Below, one piece after another: positions 1 to 8,569 of a DNA stretch of 64,000 nt. Each line of letters begins with the position of its first letter. Position 1 is the first letter of the stretch. The translations under genes and the position numbers were made by a program. Below the pieces are notes generated by a model. That model ran no database searches. It was not told the origin of the DNA and saw only the letters and a list, made by a program, of their open reading frames with translations. The stretch comes from Arboricoccus pini (lineage in GTDB: Bacteria > Pseudomonadota > Alphaproteobacteria > Geminicoccales > Geminicoccaceae). The DNA lies in NCBI RefSeq assembly GCF_900187945.1, contig NZ_FYEH01000013.1, positions 25,654 through 89,653 of the forward strand, written 5' to 3'.

Positions 1-1243
1 CCGGCGCCGCGCCATGGATCGTCGGCACGAAGGGCCGATTCTCACCCGTCACCACGTTGCGCGCCTCGTGGCAATACCAGTCGACGAAACGCTGGACCAA
101 CGATTCGGCCTCGTCGGAATAGCGGCCGGGCTTGTAGCCCACCGAGTTGACGCCGCGCTGGTTGGTCTCGACGAGATCGCGATCCTGTCGATTGGTGATG
201 TCCCAAAGCTCGATCAGCTGATCGACGGCGTAATCCTGGCCTTCGACGGCATCCTTGTGGACGAGCCATTTGCCGGTGACGACCGTTTCGTTCACGTCAG
301 TCGGCATGGAGCTGAAGTAAAACACCATGTCGGCGGTGGCATGGGCGAAGCTGTGGATCTCGCTCGTCCAGCGGAGCGAGCCCACATCGCCACCTTCCTT
401 CTCGATCAGAAGCTTCTTGACGGCTGGCTCGCCGTCCATGGTCATCGACGTCATGCCGGCATTGAGCGGGAAGCGGGCCGCCTGCCACCATTCGCCCTCG
501 GCGGGACCGATCGGCAGCCCGGCTGCCTCCATGCGGGCATTAAAGGCCAGGAGGCGCGGATCGTCCCCAGCCTCGAAATGCCGCTTGGTAAGTACGGGGA
601 AGGTGACGGCCAGCTCGGGGTGACCAATCGCGCAGTGATAGCACTCGCGCGCATTCTCCATCACCAGCTTCCAGTTGCCCTTCTCCACCAGCGTCACCGT
701 GGCCGCGACCTTGGCGTTCTTGATGTTGCAGGCCTCCAGCATCGGCCCGGCCTCGCGGCGAAAGGCCTCAAAGTCAGGCGCTTCCTCGGCCAGGCAGGCA
801 TAGATGCAGCCACCGGCCGTCTCGACATGGATCGCTCCCAGGCCATGCTGCGCCTTGTCGAAATCGGCCGGCATGCGGCCCGCATGGATCAGCCTGCCGT
901 CGAGATCGAAAGTCCATTGGTGATAGGGGCAGACGATCCGGGAGCCCTTGCCGTGCCCCTCGGCGCATAGCTCTGCGCCACGATGCCGGCAGCTGTTATG
1001 GAAGCCGCGAATGACGTCGTCGCGGCCGCGGACGATGACGATCGGCGACTTGCCAACCGTGAGCGCTAAGCGGGCACCGGGCGTTGGCAGTTCGCATTCA
1101 AAGCCGACCAGCAGCCAAGTGCGCCTGAATATGTGCTCGAGATCGAAGGCGAAGACCTCGGGATCGTTATAGAACGCCTGCGGCAGGCTGTAGCCCGTCC
1201 GGCGTTGATCCAGCAAAGCGGCGACTTTGGCAAAAGCGACCAT
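1..1243 (-). CDS. Rieske-type ring-hydroxylating oxygenase alpha subunit (3' end beyond window)
   Basis: About 414 residues are visible, reading from 1243 to the left edge without a stop, so only the extreme C-terminus is missing for a family of roughly 410-440 residues. An N-terminal Rieske [2Fe-2S] domain shows the C-x-H ... C-P-Y-H ligand pattern (NSCRHRGAE, then IVCPYHQW). The catalytic domain follows with the mononuclear-iron motif NWKLVMENARECYHCAIGHP, which supplies two His and an acidic ligand. This layout matches the choline/carnitine monooxygenase and glycine-betaine or stachydrine demethylase branch, which oxidises or demethylates small amines using electrons from a separate reductase. 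No reductase lies nearby. The gene is divergent from the LysR gene at 1391, which probably regulates it. The substrate cannot be deduced. Confidence 0.9.
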   Translation of the reverse strand, partial: MVAFAKVAALLDQRRTGYSLPQAFYNDPEVFAFDLEHIFRRTWLLVGFECELPTPGARLALTVGKSPIVIVRGRDDVIRGFHNSCRHRGAELCAEGHGKGSRIVCPYHQWTFDLDGRLIHAGRMPADFDKAQHGLGAIHVETAGGCIYACLAEEAPDFEAFRREAGPMLEACNIKNAKVAATVTLVEKGNWKLVMENARECYHCAIGHPELAVTFPVLTKRHFEAGDDPRLLAFNARMEAAGLPIGPAEGEWWQAARFPLNAGMTSMTMDGEPAVKKLLIEKEGGDVGSLRWTSEIHSFAHATADMVFYFSSMPTDVNETVVTGKWLVHKDAVEGQDYAVDQLIELWDITNRQDRDLVETNQRGVNSVGYKPGRYSDEAESLVQRFVDWYCHEARNVVTGENRPFVPTIHGAAP

Positions 1244-1308
1244 ACCTATCTCCAGCAAGGCTGGACGATGGCATTGTCACAAGATCCATCTTAGAAAAAA
1301 TCGTATTT

Positions 1309-1331
1309 TCAGATCGGCCCATCGAATCTGA
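1309..1331. promoter_or_regulatory. Candidate LysR-type operator (TCAGAT-N11-ATCTGA)
   Basis: A perfect 6-bp inverted repeat with an 11-bp spacer lies between the divergent Rieske oxygenase and LysR genes. The spacing and dyad fit the T-N11-A boxes bound by LysR-family regulators. Assignment to the adjacent regulator is inference. Confidence 0.5.
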
Positions 1332-1346
1332 TCAAAGCGTGCACTC

Positions 1347-1381
1347 GACGGCCAGCCTGCGCATTATTTAGGCTGGCCGTC
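1347..1381. repeat. 12-bp perfect inverted repeat with AT-rich 11-nt spacer
   Basis: The arms GACGGCCAGCCT (1347-1358) and AGGCTGGCCGTC (1370-1381) are perfect complements. They end 9 bp before the ATG at 1391, so they could be a second operator or an mRNA hairpin covering the ribosome-binding region of the LysR gene. If translation starts at the TTG at 1427, the hairpin is simply in the leader. Confidence 0.6.
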
Positions 1382-1390
1382 CGGGCAGCA

Positions 1391-2368
1391 ATGCGAGGGC
1401 GATCCTTCGAGGGAGGCTCAAATATTTTGCTGCGCCGCCATCTCCTACCCCTGAACGCCCTGCGCGCCTTCGAGGCGGTCGCCAGCCAGCTCAGCTTCAC
1501 CGGTGCCGCCAAAGCGCTCCACATCTCGCAAAGCGCGCTCAGCCGCCATGTGAGCAAGCTCGAGGAATTGCTCGGACAGCAATTACTGGAGCGCCGGCCG
1601 CACGGGCTGGTCCTCACCAGAGCCGGCGCCTCGCTCCTGCCCGTGCTGCGCAAATCGTTTGACCGGCTGGAAGAGGTCTTGAGCACGATCGAGCAGGAGG
1701 GCCAAGGCAAGCCGCGGACGCTGCGGGTGCACATGCCGCCCTCCTTCCTCCACCAGCAGGGCCTGCAGATCCTGAGGGAGTTCCGCGCCCTGGTGCCCGA
1801 TATCGTTATCGACGTCTCGAGCAGCAACGGCACCGGCCTGCCCACCCGCGACCTTGACGTCGCCGTCGTCTACGACCGGCCGCAGGCCGGCGATGCCGTG
1901 CGTGATCTCCTCTGGATGACGCGCGAGCAGCCTGCCTGTGCACCCGACGTTGGCCGCCAGGCGGAGGGCCTGAGCCTACAGGAATTCCTTCTCGGCCAGC
2001 AACTCATCCACGTGAAGATGGAGGGCATGGATTCGAGCCTGCACTGGGCGAACTTCGCCCGCAGCCAGGGGCTTGCACTGCGCACCGACTCCGGCCTTGC
2101 CTTCGAGACCGCCACACTGGCGGTGCAGTTCGCCATGGGCGGCCTGGGCGTACTCCTCGTCGATACCGATCTCTTCGCTCGCGAACTTGCCGAGGGCCGG
2201 CTGGTCACACCGTTCGCCGAGACTTATGAGAGTGGCTATGGCTATTATCTCACATTGCACCCCGAAGACATGGCCGACCCGGCGATAGCCCTGTTTCGCT
2301 CCTGGATGATCGAGCGTTTCGCCCGGGCCCGCCGGGAACGCCCGCGAGGGTCTAGCCTGCCATCATGA
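1391..2368 (+). CDS. LysR-family transcriptional regulator (GcvA-like)
   Basis: The 325-residue product has the classic N-terminal winged helix-turn-helix (LPLNALRAFEAVA, then GAAKALHISQSALSRHV) and a C-terminal periplasmic-binding-like effector domain. The helix-turn-helix opening is typical of the GcvA/AmpR subgroup. Conserved sequence only begins near residue 15, so a TTG at 1427 is a plausible alternative start. It is divergent from the Rieske oxygenase and two dyads lie between them, suggesting autoregulation and control of that oxygenase. Its 3' end overlaps the convergent VOC gene by 17 bp. Confidence 0.92.
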   Translation: MRGRSFEGGSNILLRRHLLPLNALRAFEAVASQLSFTGAAKALHISQSALSRHVSKLEELLGQQLLERRPHGLVLTRAGASLLPVLRKSFDRLEEVLSTIEQEGQGKPRTLRVHMPPSFLHQQGLQILREFRALVPDIVIDVSSSNGTGLPTRDLDVAVVYDRPQAGDAVRDLLWMTREQPACAPDVGRQAEGLSLQEFLLGQQLIHVKMEGMDSSLHWANFARSQGLALRTDSGLAFETATLAVQFAMGGLGVLLVDTDLFARELAEGRLVTPFAETYESGYGYYLTLHPEDMADPAIALFRSWMIERFARARRERPRGSSLPS

Positions 2369-2792
2369 TGCGGGCCGCCGGGAGGTCGCCCGAGCGGCCC
2401 CGGCAGCCGGCAGAGCTGGCCAGATGCCAGATGACGCCGCCCGTGTCCTGCACCACCGCGCAGCGCTCGCCGCCGCTCATCGTCAGCGGAGCTCGCAGCG
2501 GCGTGGCACCGCCGGCCACCGCGCGTGCGAAGGTGCGGCCGGCATCCCTGACCTTGACCTGCAGAACCGGTCGCGCGGCGATGCCGTCGGCGTCCCTGAC
2601 CACAAGCTGGCTGTGACCCAGACGTATTTCCGCCTGCCGCATGCGGCCCGAGGCGTCGTCCTCACGCCTGACGATATCGGCTCCCAGAACGTTCAGCATG
2701 AACGCCAGGCTTTGCGGCAGCGCCTCCACCGCGATGGCATACTCCACGCAAGGGGTCAGGCCCGGCATCTGAAGGGACATCACGTCAACCAC
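2352..2792 (-). CDS. VOC-superfamily (glyoxalase/PhnB-like) protein
   Basis: The 146-residue product has the beta-alpha-beta-beta-beta pattern of a vicinal-oxygen-chelate domain. It includes a central FMLNVLGADIVRR segment, the LGHSQLVVRDADG strand pair and a terminal strand VVQDTGGVIWHLA, as in PhnB-like proteins. Metal ligands are not obvious, so the enzymatic activity is unknown. It converges on the LysR gene and overlaps its end. A 98-bp gap separates it from the transporter operon downstream on the same strand. Confidence 0.7.
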   Translation of the reverse strand: MVDVMSLQMPGLTPCVEYAIAVEALPQSLAFMLNVLGADIVRREDDASGRMRQAEIRLGHSQLVVRDADGIAARPVLQVKVRDAGRTFARAVAGGATPLRAPLTMSGGERCAVVQDTGGVIWHLASSAGCRGRSGDLPAARIMMAG

Positions 2793-2890
2793 CGTTACGG
2801 CCTCCTGATCTCATTTTCGTTTCGAGGCAGGACAGGATGGCTTGAACTTCCGGTCTTTGCACGACCAGATCGGGCAGGGTCGAGGCGATC

Positions 2891-4918
2891 TTATGGGTGG
2901 GCCGGCGTCAGCCGCCCGAGTTCGGCCCGCGGGATGTGGCAGCGTATGCCGTGATCATCCTCGCTCTGCATGGGGGGCTCGGTCGTCTCGCAGATTTCAC
3001 CAACCTTGCGCGGACAGCGCGTCTGGAAGACGCAGCCCGAAGGTGGGTTGAGCGGGCTCGGAATCTCGCCCTTGAGCTTGATCCTCTCGTTGCGGCGCCC
3101 GGTATGGGAGGGAACGGCCGAAAGGAGCGCTTCCGTATAGGGATGATGTGGCCCGGTAAAGACCGCCTCCGCCGGACCCAGTTCCATCAGGCGGCCGAGA
3201 TAAAGGACGGCGATGCGATCGGCGAGATAACGGACCACGCCCAGGTCATGCGAGATGAAGACATAGCTCACCTGCCGCTGGTCCTGGAGCTCGGCCAGAA
3301 GGTTGAGAATCGCCGCCTGGACCGAGACGTCCAAGGCCGAGGTGGGTTCGTCGCAGACGACGATGCGCGGATTGCCGGCGAAGGCGCGGGCGATCGCCAC
3401 GCGCTGCTTCAAGCCACCCGAGAGCTGCCTGGGCCGCAAGGCCAGATGGCGCTCGGTCAGCCGCACGGCGCCAACAAGGCGCATCATTTCCTCGCGCAGC
3501 CTGCGGCCCCGCAGACCCGCCAGCCGGCTGAGCGCGCGACCGATGAGATGGCGGACCGTATGCGCGCGGTTCAGGGCCGAATCCGGATTCTGGAAGACAA
3601 TCTGCATCGCCTTGACGTGCTCGGTCGGCCGCTCGGCGGCCGTCGGCGCCAGCGCCTCGCCGTCGAGCTCGATGCGACCGCCGGCGTCGGGAGCGACCAG
3701 ACCCAGAAGCAGCCGGGCCAAAGTCGTCTTGCCGCTGCCCGATTCGCCGACCAGGCCCAACGTCTGGCCGGGCTGCAGCGTCATCGACACGTCGCGTACG
3801 GCATGCAGTGGCTGGCCTCCGACATGATAGGTCTTGGACACGGCATCGAGTGCCAGTGCCGGCTGCCGCGCGGCGGCAGGGGCCGAGACGACGACTGGCC
3901 GCAGATCCTTGCCCGCGATGAAGTCGACATGGTCGTGATAATGACAGGCGCTTTGCCGGCCGCCCAGGTCATAAGCAGGCGGGGATTCGTCGTGACAGCG
4001 CTGGCGCGCCATGCTGCAACGCGGCGCGAAGCAACAGCCCTTGATGATGGCCCCCGGAGGCGGCAGGAAGCCGGGGATCGTCTCCAGCGCACTCTTCCGC
4101 TTGGTGAGCCCTGCTTTGGGCAGGCAGCGCAGCAGGCTGGCCGTATAGGGGTGGCGCGGGTCGCTGAAGACCTGCTGGGCTGGCCCTTCCTCGACCAGGT
4201 GGCCGGCATAGAGCACGCCCACGCGATCGCAGATGCTGGCGATCGCACCCAGATTATGGCTGATGAAGAGGATCGAGCTGTTGAAGTCGCGCCTGAGGTC
4301 CGCCACGAGGTCCAAGACCTCGGCCTCGACCGTGGCATCGAGGCCCGTCGTGGGCTCATCCAGGATCAGGAGACTGGGATCCTTGGCCAGCGCCATGGCG
4401 ATGACGACACGCTGCTGCATGCCGCCCGAGAGTTGATGCGGATAACTGGCCATCACCCGGGCTGGCCCTGAGATCTGCACGCGGGCCAGCATGGCGTGCG
4501 CTCGTTCGACCGCTTCCTGGCCACCTTGACCCAGCACCTCGAACACCTCGAGCAATTGCCGGCCGACGGTCATGGATGGGTTGAGCGCCCGGCCGGCATC
4601 CTGATAAACCATCGAGATATCGTGGGCGCGCATGTGGCGGAGGGCCGGCGCATCGAGCCGGCGCAGGTCACGCCCGGCGACCTCGAGCTTGCCGCCCAGC
4701 ACATGCCCGTTGCCGGGCAGTGTGTGGAGCACGGTGAGTGCCACGGTCGACTTGCCGCAGCCAGATTCGCCCACCAGGCCATAGGCCTCGCCGGGCTCGA
4801 TACGGATGGAGACCTTAGAGAGAACGCGCATGTCCCGGCCGCGCGTGCGATAGGCCACATCGACCTTGTCGAGCAGCAAAGCGGGCGGCGGGCTCTGCTC
4901 CATCTGGATCATGCTCAT
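2891..4918 (-). CDS. Fused DppD-DppF double ATPase of a peptide/opine-type ABC importer
   Basis: One 675-residue chain carries two complete ATP-binding cassettes. The first has Walker A GESGCGKST, signature LSGGMQQRV and Walker [13 protein letters not shown]. The second has GESGSGKTT, LSGGLKQRV and IVVCDEPTSALD. Both halves end in the Cys-containing oligopeptide-transporter extension (CCFAPRCSMARQRC and CVFQTRCPRKVGEIC). The start at 4918 was chosen because it makes a 4-bp ATGA overlap with the upstream permease, although the frame stays open further upstream. It energises the permeases at 4915-6764 together with the binding protein at 6768. Confidence 0.95.
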   Translation of the reverse strand: MSMIQMEQSPPPALLLDKVDVAYRTRGRDMRVLSKVSIRIEPGEAYGLVGESGCGKSTVALTVLHTLPGNGHVLGGKLEVAGRDLRRLDAPALRHMRAHDISMVYQDAGRALNPSMTVGRQLLEVFEVLGQGGQEAVERAHAMLARVQISGPARVMASYPHQLSGGMQQRVVIAMALAKDPSLLILDEPTTGLDATVEAEVLDLVADLRRDFNSSILFISHNLGAIASICDRVGVLYAGHLVEEGPAQQVFSDPRHPYTASLLRCLPKAGLTKRKSALETIPGFLPPPGAIIKGCCFAPRCSMARQRCHDESPPAYDLGGRQSACHYHDHVDFIAGKDLRPVVVSAPAAARQPALALDAVSKTYHVGGQPLHAVRDVSMTLQPGQTLGLVGESGSGKTTLARLLLGLVAPDAGGRIELDGEALAPTAAERPTEHVKAMQIVFQNPDSALNRAHTVRHLIGRALSRLAGLRGRRLREEMMRLVGAVRLTERHLALRPRQLSGGLKQRVAIARAFAGNPRIVVCDEPTSALDVSVQAAILNLLAELQDQRQVSYVFISHDLGVVRYLADRIAVLYLGRLMELGPAEAVFTGPHHPYTEALLSAVPSHTGRRNERIKLKGEIPSPLNPPSGCVFQTRCPRKVGEICETTEPPMQSEDDHGIRCHIPRAELGRLTPAHP

Positions 4919-5805
4919 CCGGTCAACGCCCCGTGAATGCCTTCGGCCAGGAGATTGACGCCCACCACGAGAGAGCCGGTGGCCCCGGCGGCAAAGGCCA
5001 CCGTCCACCAGTAGCCGCCAGCGATCACGCCATAGTTCTCCGAGATCGCGAGGCCCCAGTCGGGCGAAGGCGGCTGAATGCCAAAGCCCAAGAAACTCAA
5101 AGAGGCGACAAAGAAGATGGCGTAGCCGAGACGGACCGTCATCTCGACCAGGATCGGCGGCAGGACGTTGGGGAGAATCTCCACGAACATGATGTGAAGG
5201 GCGTTCTCGCCGCGAATCTGAGCCGCATCCACATAATCGAGATCGCGTTCGCTCTGGACGGCCGCGCGCACCGTTCGGCCGATGAGGGGCGTGAAGACGA
5301 GGCCGATAACGACGATGACGGCAGGCGTGGAGGGTCCCAGCGCCACCAGGACCAGAAGTGCCACGACGATGAGCGGCAACGCCACCATGACCTCGATGAC
5401 GCGGCTGACGAGCATATCGACAATGCCGCCGAAATAGCCGGTCACCAGCCCGACGATCGTACCGCAAATCGTGCCGACGATGGTGGCAAGCGGCGCGATC
5501 GTCAGGATGTCGCGCGCGCCGACAATGACGCGAGAGAATACATCGCGGCCGAGCTGGTCAGTGCCGAACCAATGGAGAGCATCGGGAGGCCCTAGCGTGT
5601 TCATCAGGTCGTCGGCGAAGGGGTCCAGGGGCACGACCCAGGGGCCGAAGATCGCGCAGCAAGCCCAAAAACCCGTAATGATCGCACCGACCCAGAAGGT
5701 GCCGGAACGAAACAGAAGGCTCCAACGGCTGCGGATCCGGGGCTCCTCGAAGACGATCGGCGTCGAGCCGGGCTCGGCATCGAGCATCGTGGTCTGGGCG
5801 GTCAT
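4915..5805 (-). CDS. DppC-type ABC permease
   Basis: The 296-residue membrane protein has the N-terminal cytoplasmic tail and first helix typical of DppC, followed by HWFGTDQLGRDVFSRVIVGAR. The coupling-helix region DYVDAAQIRGEN and the C-terminal LSFLGFGIQPPSPDWG complete the family pattern. The start at 5805 overlaps the DppB-like gene by 4 bp. With its partner it forms the inner-membrane channel of a binding-protein-dependent importer. The operon order, reading 5' to 3', is binding protein, DppB, DppC, fused ATPase. Confidence 0.95.
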   Translation of the reverse strand: MTAQTTMLDAEPGSTPIVFEEPRIRSRWSLLFRSGTFWVGAIITGFWACCAIFGPWVVPLDPFADDLMNTLGPPDALHWFGTDQLGRDVFSRVIVGARDILTIAPLATIVGTICGTIVGLVTGYFGGIVDMLVSRVIEVMVALPLIVVALLVLVALGPSTPAVIVVIGLVFTPLIGRTVRAAVQSERDLDYVDAAQIRGENALHIMFVEILPNVLPPILVEMTVRLGYAIFFVASLSFLGFGIQPPSPDWGLAISENYGVIAGGYWWTVAFAAGATGSLVVGVNLLAEGIHGALTG

Positions 5806-6764
5806 CGCAGGCTCGTCCGCGTGCGGGGATTGACGAGAAGGAAGATCAGGTCGGCAATCAGGACGGCGGCGATGAAGAGCGCGCCTATCGTCAGGATTCC
5901 GCCCTGCAGCATGGGGAAATCCTTGCCGCGCGCGGCTGTCAGGATGAGGCTGCCGATGCCCTGGTAGCGAAACAGGCCCTCGACGACGACGAGGCCGCCG
6001 ATCAGGTAGCTGGTCTGGCTGGCGATGACGGTGATGGTCGGCAAGAGCGCGTTGCGCAGGACGTGGCGAATAATGACGGTGCGTCGGGGCAGCCCCTTGA
6101 GGATCGCCGTGCGGGTATAGTCCGAAGCCATCGCCTCGACCACGCCGGCCCGCGTCATCCGCGCGAAATAGCCAAAAAGGACGATGACGAGCGGCAGGCA
6201 GGGAAGGAGCAGATAATAGATCTGCGTAAGCGCGCCCGCATCCGCCGGAAAACTGGCGGAAAGCGGCAGCCAGCGCAGCCAGATCGCGAAGATCAGCAAC
6301 AGCGCTATCGAGGAGACGAATTCGGGAATGACGGTGAGCGACAGGCTGGTCAGGCTGATCAGCTTGTCGGGCCAGCGACCGGCGAAGAGGGCCGCCACGA
6401 TGCCGCCCAGGATGCTGAGCGGCACCACGATGACGAAGGCCAGGGCGGCCAGCTTGAGCGAATTGACCAGCGCATCGCGAACGAAGGGGGCGACGGGGGC
6501 CCTGAACGTGTAGGACGTCCCCATGTCGCCATGCAGCAGCTTGGTGATCCATTCCCAATAGAGCGACAAAGCGGGCCGGTCGGCCCCCAGCTGGTGATTA
6601 AGGGCGTCGACGGCGCGCTGGTCGGCGAAGGGCCCAAGGATGGCGCGCGCCACGTTGCCCGGCAGCACCATGCAGCCGGCGAAGACGACGATGCTCAAAA
6701 GGAAGAGGGTCAGGACAGCCAGGCCCAGTCGCTTCAGGACAAAGCGGCCGATCGCCTTCCCCAT
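5802..6764 (-). CDS. DppB-type ABC permease
   Basis: The 320-residue product has six predicted membrane segments. It shows the DppB landmarks RAILGPFADQRAVDALNHQLG (periplasmic loop, here one residue longer than a usual motif) and MASDYTRTAILKGLPRRTVI, the ATPase-contacting EAA-like loop. It begins 3 bp after the binding-protein stop and overlaps the next permease by 4 bp, so all four transporter genes are probably one transcript from the region at 8430-8569. Confidence 0.94.
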   Translation of the reverse strand: MGKAIGRFVLKRLGLAVLTLFLLSIVVFAGCMVLPGNVARAILGPFADQRAVDALNHQLGADRPALSLYWEWITKLLHGDMGTSYTFRAPVAPFVRDALVNSLKLAALAFVIVVPLSILGGIVAALFAGRWPDKLISLTSLSLTVIPEFVSSIALLLIFAIWLRWLPLSASFPADAGALTQIYYLLLPCLPLVIVLFGYFARMTRAGVVEAMASDYTRTAILKGLPRRTVIIRHVLRNALLPTITVIASQTSYLIGGLVVVEGLFRYQGIGSLILTAARGKDFPMLQGGILTIGALFIAAVLIADLIFLLVNPRTRTSLR

Positions 6765-6767
6765 GCC

Positions 6768-8429
6768 TCAGACGACCGATGCGTTCTGCAGGAAGAGCTG
6801 CGATAGGGCGGTTCCCGTTATACCTTTGACCTTCTTCGTCTGCGGGATGAGGAAGTCGTAGAAATAGCCGAAGATGACCGGCACCTCGTCATTGAGGAGC
6901 GTCTCGATCTGCTTGGCGGTCTTGCGCTGGGTGTCGAGATCCACGGCCGCCACATAGTCCGCCACCAGCTTGTCATAGGCGGGATTCTTGAAGTGCGCCG
7001 AGTTCCAGCTGCCATTGCTGACAAGTGGGGCCGAGAGGATGACGTTGGGCGTCCCTCGATGACCATAATCCGTGATGCCGAGCTCACTATCCAGCCAGGG
7101 CGAGTTGCCATAGGTCGCGCTGCCATAATAGGCACCTTGATCCATCACGTTGAGATTGATCTTGATGCCGATCTCGGCGGCCGCGTTCTTGATGAGCACG
7201 GCGTAGGTGGGAATCTCCTGGTATTGCTCCGTCGTCAGCGTCACCTCGAAGCCGTTCGGCACGCCAGCCTCGGCCAGGAGCTGCTTGGCTTTGGCGATGT
7301 CCTTCTGGCGCTGCGGTACGCTCCGGTCGGTCGAGGGATAGACGGGCGCCATCGGGCTGTCATTGCCAAGGTCGGACATGCCCCGAAACAGGCCTTTGAC
7401 GATGGCCTGTCGATCCAGGGCCAAGGCCAGTGCCTGGCGGACCCGCTTGTCCTTGAAGTTGGCGGAATCGGTCCGCATGTGGACCTGGCGGTGCGTGGCG
7501 GCCTTGATCCGGTTGATCTCGATGTCGGGGTTGCTCAAGATGGCCTGGCCGCCTTGGACCACGACCTGCTGAAGCACGTCGACCTGGCCGCCCATGAGGG
7601 CCAGGATTTGCGGCTGCTGGTCGGCGTAGAAGCTGAACTCCAGCCGGTCGGGGAGAACGGCACCGCCCCAGTAATCTGGGTTCCTGACGAAGCTTGCTCC
7701 GACCTTGGGTGTATACTTCTCCATCCTGAAGGGCCCCGTCCCGTCGAAGCTCTTCTCATAGCCGCCATCGAAGGAGGCCGGCAGAATGATGGCGTTGTAA
7801 TTGTCGGTCGAGACGGAATAGGGGAAATTACCGTTGGGCGCATCCAGGTGGAACTCGACCGTCAGGTCGTCGACTTTCTTGGTGTTGCCCTTGGAGAGCA
7901 CGCCGCTGAAGACCGAGAGCGCGTTCGAGCTGTTGGCGGGATCAGCGAGACGGTCGAACGTGGCGACGACATCGTCCGCCGTCAGCGTCTTGCCGCTGTG
8001 GAACTTGACCCCCTGGCGCAGCTTGAAGGTCCAGACCGAGCCGTCCTTGTTGGGCTTCCAGGATTCCGCCAGCATCGGCTTCAAGATCAAGTCCGGACCG
8101 TCATAGATCAGGAAATCGCCCAGCTGCTGGATGATGATGAGCCCACCCGCATCGGCGATTGCCACCGGATCGATCGAGGCGGTGGGCACGGTCAGGCCGA
8201 CGCGGATCGTGCCACCCGGATTGCCTGCCGCACGGGCGGCGGAGGGGAAGAGCGAGAGACCGCCACCGACAAGCCCGCTCATGAGAGGGGCCGACAGACC
8301 GAGGACGGCACCCCGCTGGAAAAAGCCTCGGCGGCTAAGCCGGCCCGCGTTGAACTCGTCGACGAGATGGTTCGCGACCTCGGTGCATCGCCGCCGCAGA
8401 GCGTCGCGATCGTCCTGTTGATGACCCAT
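6768..8429 (-). CDS. Family 5 extracellular solute-binding protein, Tat-type signal
   Basis: The 553-residue periplasmic binding protein of the peptide/opine/nickel family carries the signature VEFHLDAPNGNFP and a typical C-terminal lobe. A cytoplasmic stretch of about 40 residues precedes the twin-arginine motif SRRGFFQRGAVLG and a hydrophobic core ending in ARAAG, so Tat export is likely. The start at 8429 was chosen because family similarity covers the MGHQQDDRD region; an upstream in-frame extension would run into the promoter area. It leads the first transporter operon and is divergent from the biuret-hydrolase-like gene. The ligand is unknown; the neighbourhood suggests a ureide or amide. 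Confidence 0.92.
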   Translation of the reverse strand: MGHQQDDRDALRRRCTEVANHLVDEFNAGRLSRRGFFQRGAVLGLSAPLMSGLVGGGLSLFPSAARAAGNPGGTIRVGLTVPTASIDPVAIADAGGLIIIQQLGDFLIYDGPDLILKPMLAESWKPNKDGSVWTFKLRQGVKFHSGKTLTADDVVATFDRLADPANSSNALSVFSGVLSKGNTKKVDDLTVEFHLDAPNGNFPYSVSTDNYNAIILPASFDGGYEKSFDGTGPFRMEKYTPKVGASFVRNPDYWGGAVLPDRLEFSFYADQQPQILALMGGQVDVLQQVVVQGGQAILSNPDIEINRIKAATHRQVHMRTDSANFKDKRVRQALALALDRQAIVKGLFRGMSDLGNDSPMAPVYPSTDRSVPQRQKDIAKAKQLLAEAGVPNGFEVTLTTEQYQEIPTYAVLIKNAAAEIGIKINLNVMDQGAYYGSATYGNSPWLDSELGITDYGHRGTPNVILSAPLVSNGSWNSAHFKNPAYDKLVADYVAAVDLDTQRKTAKQIETLLNDEVPVIFGYFYDFLIPQTKKVKGITGTALSQLFLQNASVV

Positions 8430-8471
8430 GGCGCTTCCCCCGCTCGATTTCAGTTCATTAGACCGAGTGAA

Positions 8472-8487
8472 AGCAAGCCACATGCCG
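8472..8487 (-). promoter_or_regulatory. Candidate sigma-54 promoter for transporter operon 1
   Basis: Read on the minus strand, CGGCAT-N5-TTGCT keeps the invariant GG (-24) and GC (-12) with the correct 10-base spacing. Transcription would begin near 8460, about 30 bp before the start codon at 8429. Confidence 0.5.
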
Positions 8488-8511
8488 GCCAGCGGCGCAA
8501 CCGTGGTCGGC

Positions 8512-8527
8512 TGGCCCACCTGTTGCT
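8512..8527 (+). promoter_or_regulatory. Candidate sigma-54 promoter for the biuret-hydrolase-like gene
   Basis: TGGCCC-N5-TTGCT matches the TGGCAC-N5-TTGCW consensus except for one base and has exact -24/-12 spacing. The predicted start is near 8538, leaving a leader of about 32 nt with GGGGAAA before the ATG at 8570. Confidence 0.6.
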
Positions 8528-8569
8528 TTGAAACGGGGCCGATAATGGCAGCACCCGGGGAAACGCGGC

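Noticed and set aside
4919..5467. N-terminal extension of the fused ATPase to 858 residues
   Set aside because: The added part is a shifted reading of the DppC permease gene; the start at 4918 gives the ATGA overlap and the family N-terminus.
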